A DNA stretch of 64,000 nt from Schistocephalus solidus (lineage: Eukaryota > Platyhelminthes > Cestoda > Diphyllobothriidea > Diphyllobothriidae): assembly GCA_017591395.1 (NCBI GenBank), contig WEDG01005637.1:1-64000 (forward strand). The letters run 5' to 3'. Positions 1-10,485 of this stretch are shown piece by piece. Numbering within the stretch: the stretch's first letter is position 1; every line of letters starts with the position of its first letter. Below the pieces are notes generated by a model that ran no database searches, was not told where the DNA came from, and worked only from the letters and a program-made list of their open reading frames with translations. A program made the translations under genes and the position numbers.

Positions 1-475
1 TGTCAATCACCCGTTGGGAAAAGAAGTTGGCCCGCACTTCAAGTTTGGCGTGATTTCTTTTCAGTTTGTATTGGTGACCTCGGAGACTTGTCATGTTTGC
101 CAATTCAAAAAAGTTTGCCATCTGAAGAGCACAATCAACTCCTCTGACCAGTTTAAAGACTAAGATCATATCCCCTCTGTATTGCCTATAAGAGAGGAAA
201 AATTTTAAGTCTTGCTAGGCGGCCGTCATAGGGTAGGCATTCAACTCCTCTGACTAGTTTCGTTGCCCTCCGTTGAACTTTCGCCAGCAGAGCGTAGTCA
301 TGTTTCGTCCAAGGGTGCCACGCCTGAACGCAATATTCCAACACCGGCCGGATAAATGTTCCAAACACGCGCCCAAAAAGCTCTCCGTCAAAATTAACGA
401 AGGACCTCCTGATTGCTCCTAAAATACCCATAGCTTTCTTTGCAATATTCGCACTTGAACTATTTGTCCCTTTCT
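1..475 (-). pseudogene. CR1-like RT C-terminal fragment
   Basis: The translation carries the conserved post-catalytic region of CR1-like reverse transcriptases: a block ending FGTFIRPVLEY, then VQRRATKLVRG, then the YRQYRGDMI and LRGHQYKL blocks toward the window edge. The same blocks occur in copies X (about 9,990-10,310) and Y (about 8,090-8,470). The reading frame opens without a stop from the ORF1 remnant (785 down to 186), so ORF1 and RT remnants form one chimeric frame. The catalytic motifs are not present here. The fragment has no function on its own. Confidence 0.8.
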
Positions 476-1470
476 TATTTGGAGATGTGCCTCGCCATTG
501 GTCCTTCGTGTTTCGAGTTATATTAGTAACTGTCTCATTTTCATTCGCTCTTTCAGCCCGTATTCTGGTTGAAAAAAAAACTTCAGAATGCAGGCCCCGT
601 AGGGTTGATTTTCTCTGTAGCAAGAGCTGTGCCTTTGCTTCGTTTTCCAAGATTATTTTAAGAGGTCTTGGTCGATGATTCGATTCGGGTGCTGACAGTG
701 CCTTCCCTATTCTATATGCCTTGAGAATGTGGATGGACTCGCCGTCTGTTAGGATAGTTTTTGCATACAATTGAAGGAGATCCAATTCACGTTTGGAATA
801 ATTAAAGCTGACTCTTGAACCCCTATAATGACAACATTATGTTTTTGACTCAATCGAGGGCGTGTTTATAACTCGGATGTTTAAGCTGAGTGAGTACTGG
901 TAACCAATTCACTTGACTTGATAGGTCCAGATGAGCCGGGTGTTGGGCAGGCTGGAGCCAAATCCCTGCACGATTTGTTCTTCTTAGACCTTTTCCTCTT
1001 TGGCTTTACAAACGCGCCAACCTCTATCAACATCGCATGTTGGTGCAACGTCTACCAGCGATGTAGCGATGGGTGGTAAAGCCAGATTAATGCTGATGCT
1101 ACCTGAACTAAGTACTGGTGGAGTGGAGCAAGGACTAGATGGAGCTCCCTTCGGAAGTAGCGAAAATTCCTCTGGTTTACCGGGTTCAGCGATCACGATA
1201 TGTTTACTGTGACTTATATGTAAGCTTGAAGAAGCTATATATGAATCAGAATTTTGTGTTAGGTTTATTACGAACAGGAGTTTTTTTTAAAAGTTGGGCA
1301 AGATATAGATTTTTTAAGTTATCTATTTCTTGTCTTAGATTGCTTTTTTCCTGTTACATCCCTGAGAATTTCTGCTGGAGGCTGAAACAACCCATACAAG
1401 TTTCGTCTTCGTAAGCTACATTAGTTAAGCTTACTAAACATTTACTTCGTTTAGCGGGAGGTGAACAAAC
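475..1470 (-). pseudogene. CR1-like LINE ORF1 remnant
   Basis: ORF1 of these LINEs is a nucleic-acid-binding chaperone-like protein. Visible pieces are the SPPAKR block with the conserved YEDE(T/A)C region (about 1,350-1,470), a low-complexity middle with stops, and the C-terminal part with the PRPLKIILEN block followed by RGLHSEVFF (about 560-690). A run of nine T (580 to 572) follows. Beyond it the ORF1 tail motif QPEYGLKERMKMRQLL is readable only in a shifted frame, whereas the upstream frame stays open in the ORF2 phase. It is decayed by stops and frameshifts. Assignment rests on similarity to the Y ORF1. Confidence 0.65.
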
Positions 1471-1536
1471 AGCAGAATAACGATAGTTACAATTTTTTTC
1501 TGCTTGTCTATTAACTTGCTTAACAAGATCCCCTGC

Positions 1537-1612
1537 CAATATGGCCGAGTGGGTAGAGGTGCCGATAGACGGTCCCAAGCAATTTTGTGGTACAGATTCA
1601 AAACTAGGTCGT
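1537..1612 (+). other. tRNA-like sequence, antisense to LINE copy W
   Basis: On the + strand, opposite to the LINE, an A-box-like TGGCCGAGTGGG (1,541-1,552) is followed about 50 nt later by a B-box-like CAGATTCAAAAC. The spacing and the Ser/Leu-type A box resemble a tRNA-derived Pol III promoter. No good acceptor pairing is visible, so this is not a functional tRNA. It lies about 75 nt upstream, in the LINE sense, of the PPAKR block, a position matched in copy Y. Confidence 0.4.
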
Positions 1613-1914
1613 GGACCAATTTTTTGTGACAATAAACTTAAGGAACTTGAGTTTTGCATGTAAGAATTGCCACCAAATTAACAGAGTCTGTTAGGATATT
1701 CAACAATAAGAATATGAAAATATAAGGGCTCAGCCTTTGGTTTGAGCCCCTTCCGCGATTGAAATCAGATGCAGGGAGCACACAGCCGGCGTGAGTTGCA
1801 GTAATCAACAAAGATCGAGGCTATCAATTCCAGTTGAGATCTATCCTGGGGCAGGGAAGAATCCTCAGCAGTATAATTTTTGTTTTTCTTATAGCCTAAA
1901 AATCCTTACGTCCT

Positions 1915-2607
1915 AGTCCAAGTTCCCTTCTGTACTGCTTTCTTACAGTGTTCTGAGGGCATCAAATTCGCAATTGTCCACATGCCCATATCTTTGTATG
2001 ATTTCTACCTCTTTTAATGCAGTGCCATTAATAAAGTACTGGTGTTTCAGATATACTTTTCGACCGGCGCTTATGTGTAGGATCACGCTCTTGGATATAT
2101 TAACCTTAAGCAGCCACCTAGCTGGCCAGGCACTTAGTTTGTCGATATTCGACTGTAACCCTTTTGCGTTATCAGCGCAGCTGGCTGCAGTCCATATTTT
2201 TATGTCATCTGCGAACATGACAGCTTCAAAATTTAGGTCATTGAGAGAGTCTTTAACGTAGATTAGGAAGTGTAGGGGGCCCAAATCAGAACCCTGTGGA
2301 ACACCACTTTCTACTTTTGCCCATTCCGAGCTATAGTGTCTAACAACAACTCTCTGTTCTCTGAAAGACAAGAAACTCTTGATCCAATTGAAAAGTTTTC
2401 CTCGAACTCCGACGTTCCAAATCTTTTGTAAAATAAGCCCGTGTGGTACACTTTCAAAGGCCTTCTTGAAGTCAAAAAATACAACATCCACTGGATGACC
2501 CTTATCTGTGGCCTTTGTCCATTTCTTGTGTGACTGAAGGGCACTCGTGAGACATGAACGTCCGGGACGGAAGCCATGTTGGACATCACATAGGATTTGG
2601 TTGTTTT
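1915..2607 (-). pseudogene. CR1-like reverse transcriptase (Z, 3' portion)
   Basis: This is the second half of a - strand RT. Conserved RT blocks are visible in order: CDVQHGFRPGRSC, FFDFKKAFESVPHG, SGVPQGS and the catalytic MFADDIKIW (about 2,190-2,215). The protein is open from about 2,607 to 1,943 and closely resembles copy Y. The reading ends near 1,915, short of the RT C-terminus. Its upstream half lies at 10,641-11,240: both parts meet at the same RT position, so they are one element split by the X insertion. The 3' end is truncated or rearranged. Confidence 0.85.
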
Positions 2608-2781
2608 CAGCCGGACTACTCTCCTGCAGAACGGCTGAAACGCCGCGAATTAGTGATAGAAATGAAGAGGAGACTTGCAGCTGGAGAGAGCAATCTGGTA
2701 ATTTACAGGGAACGCGTGATACAGAGAAACGCAACATTGCTTTGGAACCAGCCCATGCTCATGATGGCATTGGCAAATTAG
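2608..2781 (+). pseudogene. ORF1 C-terminal tail of LINE X
   Basis: The frame reads FQPDYSPAERLKRRELV and continues with an acidic/basic helix-like stretch to a stop at 2,779-2,781. The same tail occurs in Y (QPDYEPRERLKMREL) and in W (QPEYGLKERMKMRQL). Third-codon-position differences predominate among the copies, which supports past coding selection in this frame. Related ORF1 proteins of CR1-like LINEs carry a similar PDxTPxER tail. It overlaps ORF2, which is open in another frame over the same bases. The 5' part of ORF1 is missing because X is 5'-truncated. Confidence 0.6.
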
Positions 2782-4013
2782 CATTGGCAAACTCGAGACA
2801 AACGGAATTTGGCTCTGCTGACTGCTGCACACTGAAATTTCTGTACACCAACGCCCAAAGTCTGTTTTCGAAACTCGACGAACTGAGAATTCAGGTAGCC
2901 GTTCTGTCTCCCGATATTATAGCAATCACAGAAACATGGCTGTCACAGAACATCAGTGATTGCGAAGTAGCCTTTTTCGGGTACCAGCTGTTCAGGAGAG
3001 ACCGCACCCAACGCCAGGGTGGAGGAGTTGCGATGTATGTTAAAAGCAAGTTCACAGTGTGTGAAATGACGGAGAAGATTAGCAATGGTATTGAGGCTAT
3101 TTGGCTGAAAATAAAGACGCGGGGATCGCAGTCCCTTGAAGTCATGACTCTCTACCGACCACCGGGGACAGACACTGACGCTGATACTTGTTTGTTGGAG
3201 AACATAAAGGAGATTAGCAGTCGACCTGATGTTGTTCTCATGGGTGACTTCAATGCACCCAGCATTCGATGGAATGATCTGCAGGCACAGAGCTCAAAGT
3301 TTTCCTTCGATAATCGTCTGCTAAATACAACACTTGAAGCTCTTTTCACCCAACATGTATTTGTTCCAACGAGAGCGCGTGGAGGACAACAGGCTAGTTG
3401 TTTAGATCTCGTCTTCACTAAAGATCCTGACAGTATAGACGAGGTACACTGCCTACCTCCACTTGGTCGAAGTGATCACGCAGTACTTTCATGGGAGTAT
3501 GGTTTATATTCTGTGCCATCTGCAATAAATGAAACCAGGCCCAATCTATGGCGAGGAGACTTTTGCAAGATGAGAGCTGAGGCATCACGAATAGACTGGG
3601 ATATTCTCTTCTCCGGGAATGTCACTGAGGACTGGAATTTATCAAAGGAGTATTTGTTGAATCTAATAAAATGCCATTGTCCGCCATCACAATTTAGGAT
3701 ATCTAACAGACCACAGTGGTTAACAAGGGATCTAAAAAGAGAGATTAACAGGAAAGGAATGCTTTGGAAGAAATTTTGCCGATCCAATGAAAATTTAGCC
3801 TTGAAAGCATACAAAACTCAAAGGAACAAGGTTAAAAGCTTGATCTTCCAAAGCCGACGGGATTACGAGAGGGATTTGCTCCAGAGAGCAGTTCACAATC
3901 CCAAATTACTCTACAGCTATGAAAGAAAAAGCACACGTAACAGGAACCCGGTTCCTGTTATGAGAAACGATGACGGTTTCGAGATATCAGAAAATAAAAA
4001 CAAAGCTGAACAA
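2608..4013 (+). pseudogene. APE-type endonuclease of LINE X (ORF2 N-terminal half)
   Basis: The translated region is an apurinic/apyrimidinic-like endonuclease that nicks target DNA for target-primed reverse transcription. Motifs visible in order are the LYTNAQSL asparagine motif (about 2,843), ITETWLS glutamate motif (about 2,925), the LYRPPG block, LMGDFNAP (about 3,240) and GRSDHAVL (about 3,467) with the catalytic Asp/His. The domain is followed by the usual basic linker before RT. It is fully open to the Y junction at 4,013. The open frame extends upstream to 2,547, but bases before about 2,605 belong to Z. The remaining half of ORF2 is at 8,858. Confidence 0.85.
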
Positions 4014-4334
4014 AATCCCGCATGCCACGCCCTTCGAATTCGGTTTAAAATTTTCGACCTCCGAGGAATTTACTACTTTTGAGATTTCAGTCTTCTGGTC
4101 ACTCTTGCTGACTTTATTTATCAAGTGTTGGATTCTATTCGACATACTCTTCATCCTCACAAGAATACTGCAGCAAAACAGCAGATACGCCCGATATCCT
4201 CTTCTTGTGCACTTCTCGCCAGCAACTCCACGAGATCTTCCAGTCAACAGAGGGCTGAGTCGTTTCGATATTTTATTCATAAAGTTGCTTCCGCTAAAAC
4301 CTTCGTCCCATATTTTTAACACCCTTTATCGTTT

Positions 4335-5770
4335 TTGCGATCTATCATGGAAGTCAAAAATATACCCTTCGGAAATCGTGCAAAATATGTGGCACTGCCG
4401 AGATTCAAACCGGGGCACCAGCGTGCGGGGAACGACGGTGAAACCACTGAGCTATCGGCGCACGACAAACTCTCTGACCTAATTTTTAATGATGGAATAG
4501 ACATCAATCATAATACGAATAGCCTCATTTCCGGACATGCTTCCTTAAAATCACCTCCCGCCAAACGGGCCAAGAGTTTAGTAAGTTTTTTGGATGTCAA
4601 TTACGAGGACGAAGCGTGTGCGACATGCTTTAAACTTCTTCAAAAAATTTCGGCGATTGAAAAGGATATGCAGGGGCTGAAGATGGAGATAGAGAAGTTA
4701 AAGAAACTTCCTCACAATTTGCCTGAAAAGAAGCAGTCCCTAACGATGGAACCCGAGGGAGACAAATGCACATACGCAGGCACAGCTTCCGTAGCCATCA
4801 CATCCCACAAGGAAGATGACGCTACGTCAACGGAGCTCGATGTAGCTGTTAAACAGCATCCAGTAAGGAAAGAGGGCAACCGGCAGGGATCCAAGAAAAT
4901 ACAGAAACGAGTTTCAGAAGACACAGGTAATATATCATCCCAAAATATAAGTCCCAAAATCCCAGCATCGGACAAAAATCCCTCTCGTGTTAAAGTGTCA
5001 GCATCCACGAGTAACGCCACCTCTGTAAACTCCCACCCTAGCGAGGGCGGGCAAATTAGGACCTCATCCATAAATCTTAAGCGAAATATCGTAAAAAGGG
5101 GGATCACAGAATCCACGTCCTGCATTTCGAATGAACGAGTTACAGACGATTTTAATCTTCTTCATGAACATGGTAGTGCTGTCCCGAAGAAAGGGGAAAT
5201 TTACACCGTGCCAGCATCCACGAGTAACGCCACCTCTGTGAACTCCCAACCTAGCGTGGGCGGGCAAATTAGGACCTCGCCCATAAATCGTAAACGAAAT
5301 ATTGTAATACATGGTGTCCCAGAATCCACGTCCTGCATTCCGAAGGAACGAGTGACACATGATCTAAATCTTCTTCATGAATATACTAATGCAGTCCTGA
5401 AGAAAGGGGAAATTTACACCGTGCAAAAAGCTTTCCGACTAGGCAAAGCAGACCCCAGCCGCGACATGAGAATATCTCCAAGGCCTCTAAAAAAATTATT
5501 TTTAGAAAAATGAAACCCAGGCAGCACTTCTGTTAGAAGGAAGGAGGAACTTACGGGGATCGCACAAACAAGTGTTTTTTTCAGCCGGATTACGAGCCGA
5601 GGGAACGGCTGAAAATGAGGGAACTTCGGAAAGAATTGATGGAGAGAATTGGCAGAGGAGAGAAATGGCTGAAAATCAAAGACGGTCAAATAGTCCACAT
5701 AAATGGGTCATTCCTGTGGCTAAAACCTGTAACAATGAAGGCTGGGTCTCCCCGACGAATCGATCATTGA
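4335..5770 (+). pseudogene. CR1-like ORF1 of copy Y with internal duplication
   Basis: The frame is open 4,335-5,513. The ATG at 4,335 precedes a tRNA-like stretch, so the true start is uncertain and may lie closer to the SPPAKRAK block (about 4,552). Next come a coiled-coil-like IEKDMQGLKMEIEKLKK segment, a low-complexity middle, and two 71-codon tandem units (5,001-5,213 and 5,214-5,426), the second keeping the RNP2-like IVIHGVPES motif. One extra A near 5,510 stops the frame. In the next frame it continues as NETQAALLLEGRRNLRGSHK, reaches a T7 run (5,575-5,581), and the conserved QPDYEPRERLKMREL tail ends at 5,768-5,770. The role is an RNA-binding chaperone of retrotransposition. Confidence 0.75.
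4384..4465 (-). other. tRNA-like sequence, antisense to LINE copy Y
   Basis: On the - strand an A box TAGCTCAGTGG (about 4,445-4,455) is followed about 50 nt later by a B box GGTTTGAATCT (about 4,397-4,407), within a T-arm with four of five pairs. Acceptor pairing is poor. It sits about 100 nt upstream of the ORF1 PPAKR block in antisense orientation, like the tRNA-like sequence in copy W. On the sense strand it is read through by the open ORF1 frame. Confidence 0.45.
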
Positions 5771-6430
5771 AAGTCATCTCCGCAAATGTACAAAGCCTGT
5801 TCAACAAGCTGGATGACCTAAGAAACGTTGTTGACAAAATAAAACCAGACGTTATGGCTTTCACTGAAACGTGGCTTACTGCAAAAATAACTGATTCCGA
5901 ACTATCCCTCAGAGGATATCAGCACTTCAGGAGAGATAGACCAAGTCGAGGAGGAGGAGTCATAGTTTATGTCACTCGCAAGCTGACCGCAATGGCTGAC
6001 ATACATATTCCATTACGCGATGTGGAAGTCTTAAGCATTACTATATCTGCTAAGTATTCTAGACCACTGACGATATCGGTTGTGTACCATTCGCCTTATC
6101 AGACTTCTGATCAGGATCTCATTCTCATAACGGAACTCTACAAAGCCAGCGAGAAGAAAGCTGTCCTCATTGTTGGGGATTTTAACGCTCCTGATATTGA
6201 CTGGAAAACATGGACTGCGCCGGGAATGCCAGATAACTTCAACCACAAACTACTACAATGGGCAACAGACAAACTTCTCTCTCAGTACGTCACCTTTGGA
6301 ACACGGACGAGAGAAGGACAACAATCAAACTGTCTTGACCTGATTTTTTTACCCGAGATGAGGAAAAATGAGCTAGACATATAGGATCGACCGCCATTAG
6401 GTTCATGTGATCACATTACGCTGTGCTTCG
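5665..6430 (+). pseudogene. APE-type endonuclease of LINE Y (ORF2 start)
   Basis: The open frame through 6,384 contains the motifs ISANVQSLFNKL, AFTETWL, GGGVIVYV, IVGDFNAPDIDW and SNCLDLIF. After an in-frame TAG at 6,382-6,384 the catalytic SCDHITL follows in phase, so the TAG is a nonsense mutation rather than a natural end. The first plausible methionine in this frame is at 5,665 and overlaps the ORF1 tail. The frame is also open upstream to the T7 run, where it is continuous with the upstream ORF1 frame. Downstream the linker shifts frame at least twice. Confidence 0.8.
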
Positions 6431-8620
6431 AGTACTCACTGTTTTCCAAAACCAAATTTACCCGATACTTGGGTAAGAAACATTTGGAAGGGGGACTACT
6501 CACTTATGAGAAGACAACTGTCAGAGATATCCTGGGAAACAGAACTACATGGTGAAACCAATAAAGATTGGATGACATTGAGTTCGTTATTGAAAAGGAT
6601 TGTTTACCTCAACTGTCCTCTCAGGAAAAAGACAACCACAAACCGCCCAAAGTGGATAAACTCAAACTTGCAGGCCTCTTTCAAAAAAGAAATCGCTTCT
6701 GGAGGCGTTACAGACAAACCGGCTCCGATGCTCACTTACGGGAATATAAGCAACAACGCAACGTTTGTAAATGTGAGGCTACTAAGCTGCGGAGGAAGTT
6801 TGAGCTAAACATACTGCAAAAATCGTTGGAACACCCCAAAAATGCTATATGGCTACATACGGAGTACAAAAGAGAATTCAGGAGATGAAACCTGCCCTTA
6901 GGGTCTGCAGACGGAAAAACTGGAGACCGATGACCAGGTTAAAGCATCCCTTCTTTCCAAATTCTTCCAGACCGTCTTCACTAGAGAGCCTAATAATTTT
7001 GCTGCTATTCAAACAGTTTGTCAACCAATGTGTACCCCACCTTTTACCTTACTCCTCCATCTCCTCCTCATCCACAACAGAGGACCTAGACCTAGACTTT
7101 TCACCGACCGTAGTTAAAAACCGAATTACTCCGTATAAAACCAGCCAAGTCGCCTGGGCCGGATAGAATTCTGCATTAGCCCTAAGAGAACTTGCTAACG
7201 AACTGTGTATACCACTGTCCATCATATTCCAAAAGTCCTTTTGAAGAAAGCAAACTCCCGGAAGAATGGAATTGCGCATTCATCGCCCCTGATCTATAAA
7301 GGAGGTTCACGACTCAACTGTGAAAAATTACCGCCCTGTCAGTTTAACTTGCATAGCGTGCAAAAATAATGGAGCGTATTATCAAAAGGAATTTAATGCG
7401 CTATCTGGAAAAACAACCAAATCCTATGCGATGCCCAACACGGCTTCCGTCCAGGACGTTCCCGTCTCACGAGGGTTCTTCAGTCTCACGAGAAATGGAC
7501 AAAGGCCACAGATAAGGGTCATGCAGTAGATGTTGTATTTTTGACTTCAAAAAGCCTTTGATAGTGTACCACACGGGCTTCTTTTGCAGAAGATTTGGAA
7601 CGTAGGAATTCAAGGAAAACTTTTCAATTGGATCAAGAGTTTCTTGTCTTTCAGAGTACAGAGAGTTGTTGTTGGAAACTCTAGCTCAGAATGGGTCAAA
7701 AGTAGAAAGTGGTGTTCCACAGGGTTCTGTTTTGGGCCCCCTACTCTTCCTAATCATACGTGTACGACTGTCTCAATGACCTAGATTGTGAAGCTGTCAT
7801 GTTCGCAGATGACATAAAAATATGGACTGAAGTCAGCTGCGCTGATGACGCAAAAGGGTTACAATCGAATATCGGCAAACTAAGTGCCTGGTCGGCTAAG
7901 TGGCTTCTTAAGTTTAATGTATCCAAGTGCGTGATCATACATCTAAGCGCCGGTCGAAAAGTATCTCTGAGACACCAGTACTTTATTAATGGCACTGCAT
8001 TAAAAGAGGTCGAAACATACAAAGATCTGGGCATGTGGACAACTGTGAATTTGATGCCCTCAGAACACTGTAAGAAAGCAGTCCAGAAGGCAACATGTAC
8101 ACTACATTGGATCAGACGTACGTTTAAAAATATTCCCCCTGATCTATTCGGAAAAGTCTATGGCGCCTTTGTGAGACCACATTTAGATTACGGAGTACCA
8201 GCTTGGATACCGTGGATGAAGAAAGATGTTGACCTCCTCGAACAGGTGCAACGGAGAGCAACGAAGATGGTTGACGGTCTTAAGACTTTACCGTACCAAG
8301 ACAGATTGAAAAAGCTTGACTTATGTCCTCTTTCCTATAGGCACTTACGGTGTAGCTTTCTCTGGACATTCCGGATTATCCGGGGCCATGATTCCACCCT
8401 GAGATCGGAGGATTTCTTCGACTTTGCCTGCACAACTAATCTGCGTGGTCATCCTTACAAGGTTAATAGCGAACGCACGCGATTGAACCTCAGAAAGTTT
8501 TTGTTTCAGCCAACGAGTGGTTCGACCTTGGAACTCGTTACCAAGTGAGATGGTTACCTCTGAAAGCATTATTGATTTTTAAAAAGAAGGCTTGATTGCA
8601 TTGTATTTTGACAAAAGACA
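6430..8620 (+). pseudogene. Decayed CR1-like reverse transcriptase (Y)
   Basis: The RT region can be followed only by switching frames. A linker (about 6,480-6,890) ends in LETDDQVKASLLSKFFQTVF. A heavily decayed block covers 6,990-7,400. QILCDAQHGFRPGRS (about 7,420), SVPHGLLLQKIWNVG (about 7,565-7,610) and VPQGSVLGPLLFL (about 7,715-7,750) follow. A long open frame, 7,760-8,548, holds the MFADDIKIW catalytic motif, YGAFVRPHLDYG and VQRRATKMV. The true C-terminal block RVVRPWNSLPSEMVTSESII lies in a shifted frame near 8,515-8,575. The enzyme would copy LINE RNA at a nicked target. Multiple indels make it non-functional. Confidence 0.8.
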
Positions 8621-8857
8621 ACTGTCAAAAGCATGATTTCTTAAAAACCAGCCTTTTAAAAATCTTTCGGGCTCTACTTTTCTTTCACAATGTTTCGCCT
8701 ATGCCTGTGAAAATGCATTTGAAGTTATCTTATGCTTTGACTCAAACATTTTAAAATGTACAACATTTTATATTGACTGTACACATGCAATGATAACCTA
8801 ACATTAATAGGGTCATCAAGGGCAATGCCTGTAACCCTTCAAAATATACATATATAC
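8620..8857 (+). other. 3' UTR and terminus of LINE Y
   Basis: This is an AT-rich stretch without coding signal. The end (8,805-8,857) starts AATAGGG and forms a possible hairpin from AAGGGC against GTAACCCTT, followed by an ATATAC-type tail directly at the X junction. This mirrors the 3' end of X and fits the known use of a 3' hairpin plus microsatellite by CR1-like elements. Confidence 0.6.
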
Positions 8858-10485
8858 TTTTCCCAGTTCTTTCAGTCGGTTTTCACTAGAGAAGCTGTTT
8901 TTATTCCATCAAGTTACGAGACTACAGGAGTGCCACTTATTCAGGATATGCTCTTTCAAGAAGCGGCGGTCTTTGAAGAACTAAAAAGTCTGAAGGCATG
9001 CAAATCCCCTGGCCCCGACGAGATTCCAGCAAAGCTACTCCTCGAACTTGCTCGAGAGCTGGCGAAACCGCTATCGTTGCTGTGCCAGAAATCGTTCGAT
9101 ACGGGAATTCCTCCTACCGACTGGAAAACAGCCCACATCGCACCGCTTCACAAAAGTGGTAGTCGTGCATTTGCTACAAATTACAGGCCTGTCAGCCTGA
9201 CCTCAATCTGTTGCAAGGTTATGGAGAAGGTTGTCAAAAAGGAATTGATGATTTATTTAGAAACCCGTAACCTCTTATGGACTGCACAATACGGCTTTCG
9301 TAGGGGAAGATCGTGTGTTACGAACTTACTTTATACGATGCAAAGCTGGACAAAAGCACTCGATGCAAAAGACACTGTGCATGTGGCCTACATTGATTTC
9401 CAGAAGGCCTTCAATAGTGTTCCACACCAGCGTCTCCTTTACAAGTTGAGAATGTACGGTATTGGCGGCAAACTTCTTACGTGGATCAAGAATTTTCTCG
9501 TCGGTCGTTCCCAAGTGGTCTGCGTAGGCGGATCGCGATCAAAGCGCACAGTCATCAAGAGTGGAGTCCCACAAGGTTCAGTGCTCGGACCAATCCTATT
9601 TCTCTTGTTAATTAATGATTGTGTACAGGAATTGGACTGTAACTTTGCTATGTTTGCGGACGATATAAAAATCTGGAAAGTTATCCACAATGCTGCTGAT
9701 GCAGACAATTTCCAAGAAAATCTTCGTCGATTGGACGAGTGGTCCCGCAAATGGCTCTTGTCCTTCAACTCAAACAAATGCACCCTGCTACGTCTGGGAA
9801 ATCGAAATCAGGTCACTGATATGCGACCCTACTATTTGAACGGTTTGCCACTCCGAGAAGCACACACGCAGAAGGATCTTGGAGTTTGGATGAAAGACAA
9901 CCTGAAGCCTTCTTCGCAATGTTCCAAGGCAGCTAAATCCGCCAATTCAATACTGTACGCTATCAAGCGGGCATTTAAAGTTTTCGATGAAGACTGCTTT
10001 TCTAAAGTCTTTGGTACGTTTGTAAGGCCCCATCTTGAATATGCGATCCAAGCCTGGTGACCGTGGAACCAACAGGACTACAACATGCTCGAAAGGGTGC
10101 AGCGGCGAGCCACAAAATTAGTAAGAGGTCAAGCTGAACTGCCATATGAGATTCGTCTAAATAACCTTAAGCTCTATCCTCTGAGTTATGGGCAGTTGCG
10201 CGGAGACTTGATACAAACCTTCCGTATCGTGCGTGGCATGGATTGTGCCCTCCTATGTGGTGACTTTTCCAACTTGCCACTACGAAAAATCTCCGAGGTC
10301 ATCCATTCAAACTAAGTGTGCCCCAAGTAAGATTGGATGTGAGGAAGTATTTTTTCACCAACCGTGTCGTGGAACCGTGGAATAACCTACCTGAGGTGAT
10401 TGTTATGTCCCAGTCTGTGTATACATTCAAACATCGGCTTGACATACATATGTTACAGTACCATGAAGACTATGTGACTACTTAA
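8858..10485 (+). pseudogene. CR1-like reverse transcriptase of LINE X
   Basis: This is a near-intact RT. It is continuous in phase with the endonuclease that ends at 4,013. Blocks in order: SQFFQSVFTREAVF, SPGPDEIPAKLLLELA, WKTAHIAPLHKSG, NYRPVSLTSICCKVMEK, QYGFRRGRSC, YIDFQKAFNSVPH, SGVPQGSVLGPILF, the catalytic MFADDIKIW (about 9,650-9,675), KCTLLRLG and FVRPHLEYAIQAW. TGA at 10,038-10,040 interrupts the frame. It reopens in the same phase with VQRRATKLVRG, then a one-base slip in an A run near 10,287 moves the C-terminal block FTNRVVEPWNNLPEV to another frame ending at TAA 10,483-10,485. The upstream ATG at 8,825 belongs to the Y tail and is not a true start. Confidence 0.9.

Larger units (their letters stand above)
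1..1660 (-). mobile_element. Internally deleted CR1-like LINE copy (W), truncated by window edge
   Basis: Read on the - strand this is a non-LTR retrotransposon of the CR1-like type. It starts near 1,660 with an ORF1 N-terminal region, continues through a degraded ORF1 middle and ORF1 tail, then jumps near 475 directly to the C-terminal end of the reverse transcriptase, which runs off the window at base 1. The endonuclease and the catalytic half of the RT are absent, so the copy has a large internal deletion. The 5' part shares a PPAKR motif, followed by a conserved YEDE/C block, with the Y copy near 4,560. The copy is non-autonomous and decayed. The 5' boundary is approximate, and 1,661-1,914 holds nothing I recognise. 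Confidence 0.75.
4014..8857 (+). mobile_element. CR1-like LINE copy Y, nearly full length
   Basis: This is the most complete CR1-like copy: 5' region (4,014 to about 4,480), ORF1 (to 5,770), endonuclease (5,665 to about 6,430), linker and RT (about 6,430-8,620), and 3' UTR. It is inserted in X. Its 3' end (about 8,805-8,857) begins AATAGGG, contains an AAGGG/CCCTT hairpin and finishes with a short ATATAC-type repeat. Coding parts carry many frameshifts and stops, so it is inactive. Its RT is closer to Z than to X. Confidence 0.8.

Noticed and set aside
2547..2607. Upstream extension of the endonuclease frame from ATG 2,547
   Set aside because: These bases are the antisense of the Z reverse transcriptase; the X element begins at about 2,605.
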